Shown here one piece after another: positions 18,104-25,723 of a stretch of DNA of 64,000 nt. The notes below the pieces were generated by a model. It was not told the origin of the DNA, searched no databases, and saw only the letters and a list, made by a program, of their open reading frames with translations. How positions within the stretch are numbered: position 1 is the first letter of the stretch; every line of letters starts with the position of its first letter. A program made the translations under genes and the position numbers. Source of the DNA: Planctomycetota bacterium (GTDB lineage: Bacteria > Planctomycetota > UBA1135 > GCA-002686595); the NCBI GenBank assembly GCA_020638855.1, contig JACKHT010000001.1, forward strand, positions 496,001 to 560,000, given 5' to 3'.

Positions 18104-19094
18104 GCAGGGGCTCCAACTCCAAACTGAAATCCAGCGCCTTGGCCGAATGGGTCAAGGCCCCGACCGAAATCCGATCCACGCCTGCTTCGCCATAGGCACG
18201 GACGTTTTCCAGCACAATGCCCCCGGAGGCTTCCAGCTCGATCGAGCGTCCAAGCTCTTGGGCGAGGCGGCGCAAGGGCGCGCACCATTCGCGCAACTGG
18301 AGCGGCGAAAAGTTGTCCAAGAGGACCACGTCCGCGCCCCCCTGGATGGCGGCCTGCGCCTCCTTTCCATCGCGCGCTTCCGCGGTGATGCGAACGTTGG
18401 GGCCCACGTGCTCTCGTAGCCGCTTGAGGGCTTCTTCGATCGAGGAGCCGGCCAACTCGATGTGGTTGTCCTTGAGCATGGCCTCGTCGTACAGGCCGAT
18501 CCGGTGGTTCTCGCCGCCGCCGCAGCGCACCGCATACTTTTCAAAGATGCGCAGCCCTGGGGTCGTCTTGCGGGTGTCGAGGATGCGCACTTGGGGCAAG
18601 TGGGAGACCCGCTGGGTGAATTGAGCCGTCAACGTGGCTGTGCCGCTCATGCGTTGCAGCAGGTTGAGGGCCACTCGTTCGGCCCGCAGCAACGCCCGAG
18701 CGTTGCCTGTCACCGTGGCAACCTTGCGACCGGGCGTCACGGCGTCGCCATCGTTCAAGTTCTTGGAAGTCACCACATCCCCATCGACCAGGACAAAGGT
18801 TCGCAAGAACACATCCAGGCCGGCCACCACCCCCAGTTGTTTGGCGATCAACGTCCCCTTGGCCTGGGCCAAGTCGGGCACGGCTCCATCGCCAGTCAGG
18901 TCACCAGCGCCCACATCCTCGTGCAGCGCGGCCCGCACGATGGGATCGATTTCCTCGGGCAGCAGCGGTTTGGGCAGTCCGCAGCGGGGTGCGGGCAAAA
19001 GTTGCGGTGCAGGGTTCAAGGGGGAACGTTGGGGCCGGGGACCGGGGAACGGCTGGCAAGAGTGTACGCCTCCGAGCGACGCTGGGTAACCCAC
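18093..19094 (-). CDS. nadC: Nicotinate-nucleotide pyrophosphorylase (carboxylating)
   Basis: Quinolinate phosphoribosyltransferase for de novo NAD synthesis. Core motifs are EDVGAGDLTGDGAVP, RAERVALNLLQRMSGTAT, ILDTRKTTPGLRIFEKYAV, RCGGGENHRIGLYDEAMLKDNH, VVLLDNFSP and ELEASGGI, all as in NadC. The start is uncertain: GTG 19094 gives 333 residues with an atypical Pro-rich leader that overlaps the HhH gene, while TTG 18998 gives 301 residues and fits the usual NadC N-terminus better. nadA and nadB are not in the window. Confidence 0.95.
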   Translation of the reverse strand: MGYPASLGGVHSCQPFPGPRPQRSPLNPAPQLLPAPRCGLPKPLLPEEIDPIVRAALHEDVGAGDLTGDGAVPDLAQAKGTLIAKQLGVVAGLDVFLRTFVLVDGDVVTSKNLNDGDAVTPGRKVATVTGNARALLRAERVALNLLQRMSGTATLTAQFTQRVSHLPQVRILDTRKTTPGLRIFEKYAVRCGGGENHRIGLYDEAMLKDNHIELAGSSIEEALKRLREHVGPNVRITAEARDGKEAQAAIQGGADVVLLDNFSPLQLREWCAPLRRLAQELGRSIELEASGGIVLENVRAYGEAGVDRISVGALTHSAKALDFSLELEPLRGI

Positions 19095-19423
19095 GACCCA
19101 ACCCGGTGCGCCAGGATCGGACCGATCCCTGGTACGGCCTGCAAGGCTTGTTCCAAGTCGGCTGCTTGCGGTTCCAACCCCCTCTGGCTCGCTTCGCGGG
19201 TCAACTGCAAGGCTCGCTTCCTACCTACCCCCACGATCGAACGCAGTTCCAAGGGCAGCCAAGGTGGCTCCACAGGGGCATCGTCCAAGACACAAGTGGG
19301 AACCACTGGCGGTGGGAGTGGTGGCCGCGCTTCGAGCCACAGGGCGCACGCATACCAACCCAGGAGCCACGCAAGCGGGCCGAAAGGCGCCAGGGGCCGC
19401 TGGGGAGCCATCGGAGGATTCAT
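19016..19423 (-). CDS. Membrane-anchored helix-hairpin-helix protein (ComEA-like)
   Basis: A 135-residue protein starting at ATG 19423 behind a good AGGGGGG ribosome site. An N-terminal hydrophobic segment (FGPLAWLLGWYACALWLEA) precedes a proline-rich linker. Then come two helix-hairpin-helix motifs, LRSIVGVGRKRALQLTREA and LQAVPGIGPILAHRVGSW. That order is that of ComEA-type periplasmic DNA-binding proteins, although here the HhH domain is extended and no ComEC is adjacent. DNA uptake is possible but unproven. Confidence 0.7.
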   Translation of the reverse strand: MNPPMAPQRPLAPFGPLAWLLGWYACALWLEARPPLPPPVVPTCVLDDAPVEPPWLPLELRSIVGVGRKRALQLTREASQRGLEPQAADLEQALQAVPGIGPILAHRVGSWVTQRRSEAYTLASRSPVPGPNVPP

Positions 19424-19518
19424 GACCCCCCTAGGACCCCTCCACCCTCCCTCGGGTTGCGCAGAATTCGGAGCATTCGACCCCCGCAAACCATCCAGCG
19501 CTGCTAGCCAATCGCTGG

Positions 19519-20505
19519 TTACGCAAACAAGTGCTGCGCCAATTGCGCCGCCATGCTGCGCGAACCGCTGGCGGCCCACTGCTCCTCGACCAAGCGCTCG
19601 AGCTGCTTCATTTCCTCGACCAACGGATTCGAGGTTTCGTCCTCCACCAGGGGACGCCGCTCTTGGGTCGCCTCGAACGCGCTCGTGTGTTCGGGCAAGT
19701 AGGCGAGACATTCCGGCGCCTGCCCCAAGAATCGTTGCGTGACGTTGCACAGCCGCTCCGCCGCCTCGATTCCCTGGTCCCGGTTCTGCACCCGGTTGAG
19801 GACCAACCGCACGCGCCCATCGGGACAGCGCGACCAGAGCACTTTCATGAACGCATACGCATCGGTCAACGCCGTCACCGCCGGCGTGGTGACCACCAGA
19901 ATCAAGTCGCACGCAGCCGCAAAGGCGAGGGTTTGGCCCGACAATCCGGCAGCCGAATCCACGACCATGAAGTCGTAGCGATTTTCGACCGAGCGCAAAC
20001 CCATCGACAGGCGGTCCATGTCTGCACCCTCCAGATGCGCCAGGTGCGCGAGCCCCGATCCACCCGCGAGCAGGTCGAGGTTCGGCCGGCAAGGGTGCAA
20101 GGCTTTCGCCAGTTCGGTCTTACCAGCCAGCACGTCGGCCACCGTATGCCGTGGGCTTACGCCCTGCAGGATGTGGGCGTTGCCCACCCCCAAATCCGCA
20201 TCCAACAGCAGCGTGGGCCCCCTGCGCGCAAGCAGCGACGACAACGAGGCCGCGATCATCGACTTGCCGGTCCCCCCCTTTCCACTGACCACGCAAACCG
20301 ACTTGGCCCGGCACGTGGGAGCCAGCGAGGTCCGGCGCGCGGCCCTGCGCCACACGAAGCCACTCTCCTGCGCCGTTTCCGGGCGGCGGAGCGAAAAGAG
20401 TCGGCGTGTGGCTTCCCAGCTCAAAGGAATGGACCCTAAGGAAATGAACCCTGTTGGTAGGGCCGGGGAGCGGATGCCCCCTGGCAGCAGGTCTAGATAT
20501 CCCAT
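19519..20505 (-). CDS. MinD/ParA-superfamily ATPase, FlhG (FleN)-like
   Basis: A P-loop ATPase of about 328 residues. The deviant Walker A is VVSGKGGTGKSMIAASL, followed by LLLDADLGVGNAHILQGV, the FlhG/MinD switch region, and FMVVDSAAGLSGQTLAFA and LVVTTPAVTALTDAYAFMK. Members position or count surface structures such as flagella or pili. The C-terminus ends in a helix (AAQLAQHLFA) that could serve as a weak amphipathic membrane anchor. About 70 residues precede the P-loop, more than usual; a TTG near residue 35 may be the true start. The neighbouring gene upstream encodes a protein ending in an EIDALL-like peptide, of the kind FlhG proteins bind on FliM/FliY in other bacteria. Confidence 0.75.
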   Translation of the reverse strand: MGYLDLLPGGIRSPALPTGFISLGSIPLSWEATRRLFSLRRPETAQESGFVWRRAARRTSLAPTCRAKSVCVVSGKGGTGKSMIAASLSSLLARRGPTLLLDADLGVGNAHILQGVSPRHTVADVLAGKTELAKALHPCRPNLDLLAGGSGLAHLAHLEGADMDRLSMGLRSVENRYDFMVVDSAAGLSGQTLAFAAACDLILVVTTPAVTALTDAYAFMKVLWSRCPDGRVRLVLNRVQNRDQGIEAAERLCNVTQRFLGQAPECLAYLPEHTSAFEATQERRPLVEDETSNPLVEEMKQLERLVEEQWAASGSRSMAAQLAQHLFA

Positions 20506-20671
20506 GCCCGAGTCCGGAACCGAATGCCTAGCTGCTGGGGCCACCGCTTTCCTGGCAAGGATCCCAAGTCTGGGTCCGTTGAAGGGGGTTTGGTATCCGT
20601 TTGGACCTTATAAGACGGTCCGGTCGCAAATTCCCCCGGCTCCTGGTCGACCGCCGCGGTCGTTCCACACG

Positions 20672-21613
20672 CTACAGAAAGGCGTTCAACTCGTCTTCTG
20701 AGAGCACCAACCCCATGCCCTGGGAGACCAGCGAGGTCTTGTCGGCATCGTCTTCTTCTTCGTCGGCTTCGACGACCTCGAAGTAGCGACGCAGGACGTC
20801 CTCCAGGAAGGCATCCGCCGTAGGCCCGTCGACCAAAGAAGTCACCGCACCGTTGCCAGTGCGACCTTGCAGACCCCCTTGCCCTTGCTCCAGCCAGCAA
20901 ACCGGTTGGTTGCCAAGGCTCCACTCGAGCAACTCCGCACCAGAACCCAACAGCACCAACCTTTCGTCCACCCGTTGCAACCGTTGCAACAACGACTGGG
21001 CGAGCGGCCGCAGTTCTTGATGGAGGTGCAACAAGAACGCGTCGGGGCCTCCAGGCTCGCCTTCGCCTTGCAGCGGCCAACGATGCACCAAGTGGTGCGA
21101 GGCTCCGCTATCGGTGCGAATCTCGTGCACCTCCAGCAAGCCCACGCGGTCGGAACCGAGCACCGCCAACTTGCGCACGGTGGCTTCGGTGAAGTGGGTG
21201 GCCACCAAGATCAAACGCGGTTCGGACTCGGCGCGTACGCCCTGGGGTCCCAGATGGCGCAGGATGAACGGCCATTGACGGCGCGAGCGGTGCAAGATCT
21301 CGAGCGCCATGTCGACCGGCTCGGCCGGCAACTGACTGCGATCCGACCCCAGCCAAACGACCAAGTTCAAACGACCGCGCGGATCCACCGCCACCCAATC
21401 GACCAACAAGTCGCCGATGCTGGGCTCGGGCATCTCTTCGCCCATCGATCCGGCTTCCTGGGACTCCGCGCCCAACACCAGACCGCGGTCCACGAGCCGA
21501 AGATCCGGCATCAAGTCATGCAGCGCCGTCTGCAGCTCGGCCAGGAATTCGGGGTCCGCTTGGCGGGCCCCATCCAACGCTTCGTGTTCGTTCACGGGCG
21601 GAGTATCGCCCAC
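20672..21613 (-). CDS. Unknown protein with degenerate nuclease-like domain and EIDALL-like C-terminus
   Basis: A 313-residue protein with a GTG start at 21613. Residues about 65-165 (LLVDWVAVDPRGRLNLVVWL, then PAEPVDMALEILHRSRRQWPF and EPRLILVATHFTEATVRKLAVL) look like the alpha/beta core of a PD-(D/E)XK endonuclease fold of the DUF91/NucS type, but the catalytic E-x-K strand reads VVWL, so it is probably inactive. After a helical middle and an acidic linker (EADEEEDDADK) the protein ends LSEDELNAFL, which resembles the LSQDEIDALL motif at the N-terminus of FliM/FliN-type proteins. It sits between ruvC and the FlhG-like gene. Function unknown; the domain resemblance is my reading, not a database result. 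Confidence 0.55.
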   Translation of the reverse strand: MGDTPPVNEHEALDGARQADPEFLAELQTALHDLMPDLRLVDRGLVLGAESQEAGSMGEEMPEPSIGDLLVDWVAVDPRGRLNLVVWLGSDRSQLPAEPVDMALEILHRSRRQWPFILRHLGPQGVRAESEPRLILVATHFTEATVRKLAVLGSDRVGLLEVHEIRTDSGASHHLVHRWPLQGEGEPGGPDAFLLHLHQELRPLAQSLLQRLQRVDERLVLLGSGAELLEWSLGNQPVCWLEQGQGGLQGRTGNGAVTSLVDGPTADAFLEDVLRRYFEVVEADEEEDDADKTSLVSQGMGLVLSEDELNAFL

Positions 21614-21650
21614 GGGATGGCCCTTTGGAAGCCCCCGGCCAGAAAGCCCC

Positions 21651-22196
21651 TCAGGGCTTGGTGAGCCCCAAAGCCTGCAAATGGTGGCGTCGAGCCCAGG
21701 TCAAAGCCAAGGCCAAACCATCGGTCGCATCGTGCCGCAGCCCCTCCAATTCGGGCGGCGACCCCAATTCGCTGGCCACGCAGCGCGCCACGATGTCCTT
21801 GTCGGCACCGCCGTTGCCGGTCAGGGACTTTTTGACCTCCGCGGGGGTGAATTCGACCACTTGGGCCCCCGAAACCGCCGCGCAGGACAGCACCACCCCA
21901 CGTCCTTCGCCGATGCGCAGGGCCGAAGCGACGTTCTGGTGCGAAAAGGCCTTTTCGACCACGACCACTTGGGGCTGCAGCTGCTCGAGCAGCTCGTCGA
22001 TGCGCTGGCGCAGGAACGCGAGCCGCGCAGCGATCGGCGCTCCTGGGGTCGTCCGAAAGACCCCTGCCGCAAGCAACATGGGCTGCCGGCCACGCAGGGC
22101 GACCGCTCCATAGCCAAGCACGAGGGTGCCCGGGTCGATCCCGAGGATCACCGAGGGTCGTTGGGCGGGGATGGGCTGGGAGGCGGTCATGGACAT
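21651..22196 (-). CDS. ruvC: Crossover junction endodeoxyribonuclease RuvC
   Basis: Holliday-junction resolvase of 181 residues with an RNase H-like fold. The four acidic catalytic residues are in place: GIDPGTLVLGYG, VVVVEKAFSHQN, and the paired Asp in LRHDATDGLALALTW; the DNA-binding loop ALRIGEGRG is also present. ATG 22196 or 22190 may be used. ruvA and ruvB are not adjacent. The gene is divergent from ispD with a 155-bp gap. Confidence 0.95.
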   Translation of the reverse strand: MSMTASQPIPAQRPSVILGIDPGTLVLGYGAVALRGRQPMLLAAGVFRTTPGAPIAARLAFLRQRIDELLEQLQPQVVVVEKAFSHQNVASALRIGEGRGVVLSCAAVSGAQVVEFTPAEVKKSLTGNGGADKDIVARCVASELGSPPELEGLRHDATDGLALALTWARRHHLQALGLTKP

Positions 22197-22351
22197 TCGG
22201 CGGGGACAAGGGTCCCCGCTGCCGAGAGGGTACGGCGTGGGGCTTGCGCAATCCCCAAGGTTTTCTTGCCAGACCAGGCCTTGGGCTCTCTGGATGCCCG
22301 GAGCTGCGCGATCTCGCCCAGGTTTGGGATCCACCGGTCAGCGGGGTTAGG

Positions 22352-23065
22352 ATGCCGTGCCCCATGGAAGCTCCCTTCGCCACCGCCATCCTCGTCGCCG
22401 CCGGGCGTTCGACGCGCATGGGTTCGAGCTCGGTCCCCAAGCCTTTGCTCCCGCTGGCGGGCCGCCCGATCCTCGATTACAGCCTGCGTGCGATGGCCGC
22501 AACGCAGTCTGTGCGCGATGTGATCGTCGTCGCCCAACCCGAACACTTCGCCGCGATCCAAGCCTTGGCCGCGCCTTTTGCGATGAACCTTTTGCCCCTC
22601 GTCGCAGGCGGAACCGAACGGTTCCACTCGGTCTGCGCGGGCTCGCGCGCCAGCTTGGAGACGAGCGAGGTCTTGCTCATCCACGACGCCGCCCGGCCGT
22701 TGGTCCGCCCCGCAGCGATCGATCAAGTGGCACTCCAAGCGCGCAGCGATGGCGCCGCGGTCTTGGCCTGCCCGGTCACCGATTCGTTGCACCGCTCGAT
22801 GGACGGTCGCAAGGTGTTTGAGCCCGTGGACCGAACCAGCTTGTGGGCCGCGCAGACGCCGCAAGCCTTCCAACGCCGACCTTTCCTGGGAGCCCTAAGC
22901 GACGCAGAGCGCGTGGGCTGGTTGCCCACCGACGACGTGGCCCTCTTTGAGCGGTTCGTCGGGGCCGTGACGTTGGTCCTCGGTTCGCCGGACAACTTGA
23001 AGATCACCCACCCCAGCGACCTTTTGGTCGCCGAAACCCTTTTGCGCGAACAAGCACGCCTATGA
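22352..23065 (+). CDS. ispD: 2-C-methyl-D-erythritol 4-phosphate cytidylyltransferase
   Basis: MEP-pathway enzyme of 237 residues joining CTP to MEP. The nucleotide-binding N-terminus is AILVAAGRSTRMGSSSVPKP, with the conserved Arg and Lys. LIHDAARPLVRP and WAAQTPQAFQRRPF follow, as in IspD. ATG 22352 has GGGG seven bases upstream; ATG 22364 (MEAPFATAIL) is an equally good start behind AGGA. The stop overlaps the ispF start (ATGA), so the two consecutive-pathway genes are coupled. Confidence 0.95.
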   Translation: MPCPMEAPFATAILVAAGRSTRMGSSSVPKPLLPLAGRPILDYSLRAMAATQSVRDVIVVAQPEHFAAIQALAAPFAMNLLPLVAGGTERFHSVCAGSRASLETSEVLLIHDAARPLVRPAAIDQVALQARSDGAAVLACPVTDSLHRSMDGRKVFEPVDRTSLWAAQTPQAFQRRPFLGALSDAERVGWLPTDDVALFERFVGAVTLVLGSPDNLKITHPSDLLVAETLLREQARL

Positions 23066-23553
23066 ACCCCTTCGACCTGCGCATCGGCCTGGGATGGGAC
23101 CTTCATCGCCTCGAAGCGGGCCGTGAATGCCGTTTGGGAGGAATCGTCTTCGCCCACCCCACCGGGCCCGCCGGCCATTCGGACGGCGACGCCGTGATCC
23201 ACGCCCTGTGCGATGCACTGATGGGAGCTGCAGGGCTCGACGACTTGGGCAGCTTGTTTCCCGACACCGATCCGCGTCACCTGGGCCAAGACTCCGCCGA
23301 GTTTCTGGTCGCGGTGGTGGCGGCCATTGCACAACGGGGCTTCGGGGTGGTCAACGTCGACCTGGTCATCGCCACCGAAGGCCCGCGCATCGCGCCCGAA
23401 CGCGAACGCATGCGGAAACGTCTGGCGGATCTCTTGGGCATCGATTCGACGCGCGTCAACGTCAAGGGCAAGACGCTCGAAGGCATGGGCGCCCTAGCCC
23501 ACGGAGCAGGCATCGCGGTGCAAGCGGTTTGCCTCCTTGCGCCTCGGACATGA
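23062..23553 (+). CDS. ispF: 2-C-methyl-D-erythritol 2,4-cyclodiphosphate synthase
   Basis: MEP-pathway enzyme of 163 residues converting CDP-ME phosphate to the cyclic diphosphate. Zinc ligands are visible in GLGWDLHRLEAG (Asp-x-His) and GHSDGDAVIHALCDALMGA. GSLFPDTDP follows. The usual C-terminal TTEKLGF segment is replaced by KTLEGMGAL, an alternative seen as a divergent variant. It overlaps ispD by 4 nt. IspD and IspF catalyse alternate steps and often co-occur or are fused. Confidence 0.95.
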   Translation: MNPFDLRIGLGWDLHRLEAGRECRLGGIVFAHPTGPAGHSDGDAVIHALCDALMGAAGLDDLGSLFPDTDPRHLGQDSAEFLVAVVAAIAQRGFGVVNVDLVIATEGPRIAPERERMRKRLADLLGIDSTRVNVKGKTLEGMGALAHGAGIAVQAVCLLAPRT

Positions 23554-23584
23554 CCGGCGCACGCACCGCCCAACGCAGCCGCCG

Positions 23585-25588
23585 TTAGGCTTGCGGGATT
23601 GGCTCGGTTCGGAATTGCAACGAATGCAAATGGGCATAAAGCCCCTTCTTGCGGATCAACTCGTCATGGGTTCCCAGTTCCACCAAGCGCCCATGGTCGA
23701 GCACCGCGATGCGGTCGGCGTTTTGGATGGTCGAAAGGCGGTGGGCGATCACGATCGACGTGTGGCCTTCCATCAACCGATCGAGGGCCCGCTGGACCGC
23801 GCGCTCCGACTCGGTGTCCAAGGCGCTGGTGGCTTCGTCGAGCAAGAGCAGCGGTGCGCCATGCAGAACCGCTCGCGCGATCGTGATGCGCTGGCGCTGG
23901 CCACCCGAGAGCCGCGAGCCCGCGTCGGCCACGTTGGTCCGGTAGCCCTGGGGCAGCGACTGGATGAAGGCGTGGATGTCGGCGGCTTCGGAAGCGGCCT
24001 CGACTTCGGCGGGGGTCGCGTTCGGACGCCCGTAGCGGATGTTCTCCAAAATCGACTCGTGGAACAGGAACGGCGCCTGGGTGACCATCGAGTACTGATC
24101 CGTCCAGGAGTCGAGCGTCACTTCGCGCAGGTCCTTGCCATCGACCAAGATGCGCCCCTCGTTCGGGTCGATGAAACGCGCCACAAGGTCCACCAGGGTG
24201 CTCTTGCCCGCTCCGGAGGGGCCGACCAGGGCTAGGGTCTCGCCCGGTGCTAGGTCCAGGTTGATGTCCTGGAGCGCGGGGGTGCTCTCGCCGTCGTAGG
24301 TGAAGCCCAGGTTTTGGATCGAGATGCCCTTGCCCAAACCCGTGAGGACCGCTGCGTTGGGCGGTTCGATGATGTCGGGGGCTTCGTCCACCAGCTCTTG
24401 CAAGCGGTCGCAGGCGCCCTGGGCCTCGGCCACGGTACCCGTCGAACGCAGGGTCTTCTTGATCGACTTGTAGGCTTGTGAGATCAGGATGAAGAAGGTC
24501 AGCATCGACCCACCGTCCCCCGTCAAGATGCCGGCGATGCTCATGTAGCCGACCATCACCACCATCAGGCCCATGCCCACGTGCGTGTAGGTCACCGTCC
24601 AAGCGGCGGACAAGGCCCCGGCGCGGACCATCTTCATGGTGGCTTCCACGTAGCCCATTTGGACCTTGTGGAAGCGGTCCAATTCGCGATCCTCGGCGCG
24701 GTAGGCCTTGACCGTCCGGATGCCGCTGAAGATCTGCGTCATCGCCTGGGTCGCCGCCCCGAGTTCGTTGAGGCTCTTGGTGGATCCCTTGCGCATGCGG
24801 CGCAACAGGATCGACACAGGGATCAACAGGAGCGGCAGCCCCAGCACGACGCCCAACGTTGCCATGGGCGCGATGATGTACGCCATGCCCAGCGCGATCA
24901 GGGCGCTCATCGGCTCTTGAACCAGGTCGCGCAGCAAGATGTCGATCACCGACAGGGTCTTGCTCACGTCCGCGCTCATGCGCGAGAGCAAGTCCCCAAA
25001 CTTGCGCCGCCCGTGGTAGCGCAACGAGAGGTGCATCAGGTGGTGCACGAGCGCTTGGCGCAGGCTCACCACCATGCCGAGCCCGGCCTTGGCCCCGAGC
25101 AAGATCCCTAGGTAGGAAACCAATCCGGCCGCCAAAGCCAGTACCGAAACCAGCCCGGCCACCACCCAAAGCAGGAACTTGCGCCGCTCGGGGGTCAAAT
25201 CTTTGGGATCCCCCACGATCGCATCGGTGATGCGCATGCGCAGTTTTTCCTTCCAGCCTTCCGCCACCGCGGAGGGGTCGGTTTGGGCCTCTTGCACGAT
25301 CGCGACCAGCTCCGCCTTGCGGTCGGCCGGGATCGAGCGCTCTTGCATGACCTGTTCGATGCGCGAATCCAGGGCCGCCGAATCGGAGGGGAACAGGATC
25401 CCCCACGCCGGGGTCAAGAGCAGGAACGTGCTCTGCATCAGCAGGGCACCGAGGAACGAGCAGAAGAAGACGCCGACCAGCTTCCCGAAGTGCGGCTTGG
25501 CGTGCGGCCAAAGCAGCCGGAAGATGCCGTTGGAGCGGAGGAAACCCATGGATTGGATCTCGGCAGTGGCTGCCGAGCGGGGGGTCAT
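23585..25588 (-). CDS. MsbA-like ABC exporter (TM and ATPase domains fused)
   Basis: Homodimeric-type ABC exporter of 667 residues. The C-terminal ATPase domain has Walker A GPSGAGKSTLVDLVARF, Q-loop VTQAPFLFHESILENIRYG, signature RLSGGQRQRITIARAV, Walker B LLLLDEATSALD and switch His in VIAHRLSTI. The N-terminal half has six TM helices, but between TM1 and TM2 lies an unusually long charged segment of about 100 residues (DSRIEQVMQERSIPADRK to LTPERRKFLLW), likely periplasmic. The start at ATG 25588 lies beyond a strong terminator that closes the upstream gene. Lipid or lipid-A-type export is a family-based guess only. Confidence 0.9.
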   Translation of the reverse strand: MTPRSAATAEIQSMGFLRSNGIFRLLWPHAKPHFGKLVGVFFCSFLGALLMQSTFLLLTPAWGILFPSDSAALDSRIEQVMQERSIPADRKAELVAIVQEAQTDPSAVAEGWKEKLRMRITDAIVGDPKDLTPERRKFLLWVVAGLVSVLALAAGLVSYLGILLGAKAGLGMVVSLRQALVHHLMHLSLRYHGRRKFGDLLSRMSADVSKTLSVIDILLRDLVQEPMSALIALGMAYIIAPMATLGVVLGLPLLLIPVSILLRRMRKGSTKSLNELGAATQAMTQIFSGIRTVKAYRAEDRELDRFHKVQMGYVEATMKMVRAGALSAAWTVTYTHVGMGLMVVMVGYMSIAGILTGDGGSMLTFFILISQAYKSIKKTLRSTGTVAEAQGACDRLQELVDEAPDIIEPPNAAVLTGLGKGISIQNLGFTYDGESTPALQDINLDLAPGETLALVGPSGAGKSTLVDLVARFIDPNEGRILVDGKDLREVTLDSWTDQYSMVTQAPFLFHESILENIRYGRPNATPAEVEAASEAADIHAFIQSLPQGYRTNVADAGSRLSGGQRQRITIARAVLHGAPLLLLDEATSALDTESERAVQRALDRLMEGHTSIVIAHRLSTIQNADRIAVLDHGRLVELGTHDELIRKKGLYAHLHSLQFRTEPIPQA

Positions 25589-25615
25589 CTTGCCTTGCTG
25601 CGCCGCGAGATGGGC

Positions 25616-25673
25616 AAAAAAAATGGGGCCCCGTCCGTGCCTGGATTCATCTCCGGGCTGGGACGGGGCCCCA
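25616..25673 (-). terminator. Strong rho-independent terminator
   Basis: On the minus strand TGGGGCCCCGTCC and GGACGGGGCCCCA form a 13-bp perfect stem around a 25-nt loop, followed by eight T. It ends transcription of the PpiC-like gene and separates it from the ABC exporter gene. Confidence 0.9.
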
Positions 25674-25723
25674 GGGAATCGCTTCCATTGGGGTTGTTGC
25701 GCCCGCACTGGGCGCCCCTTGGA

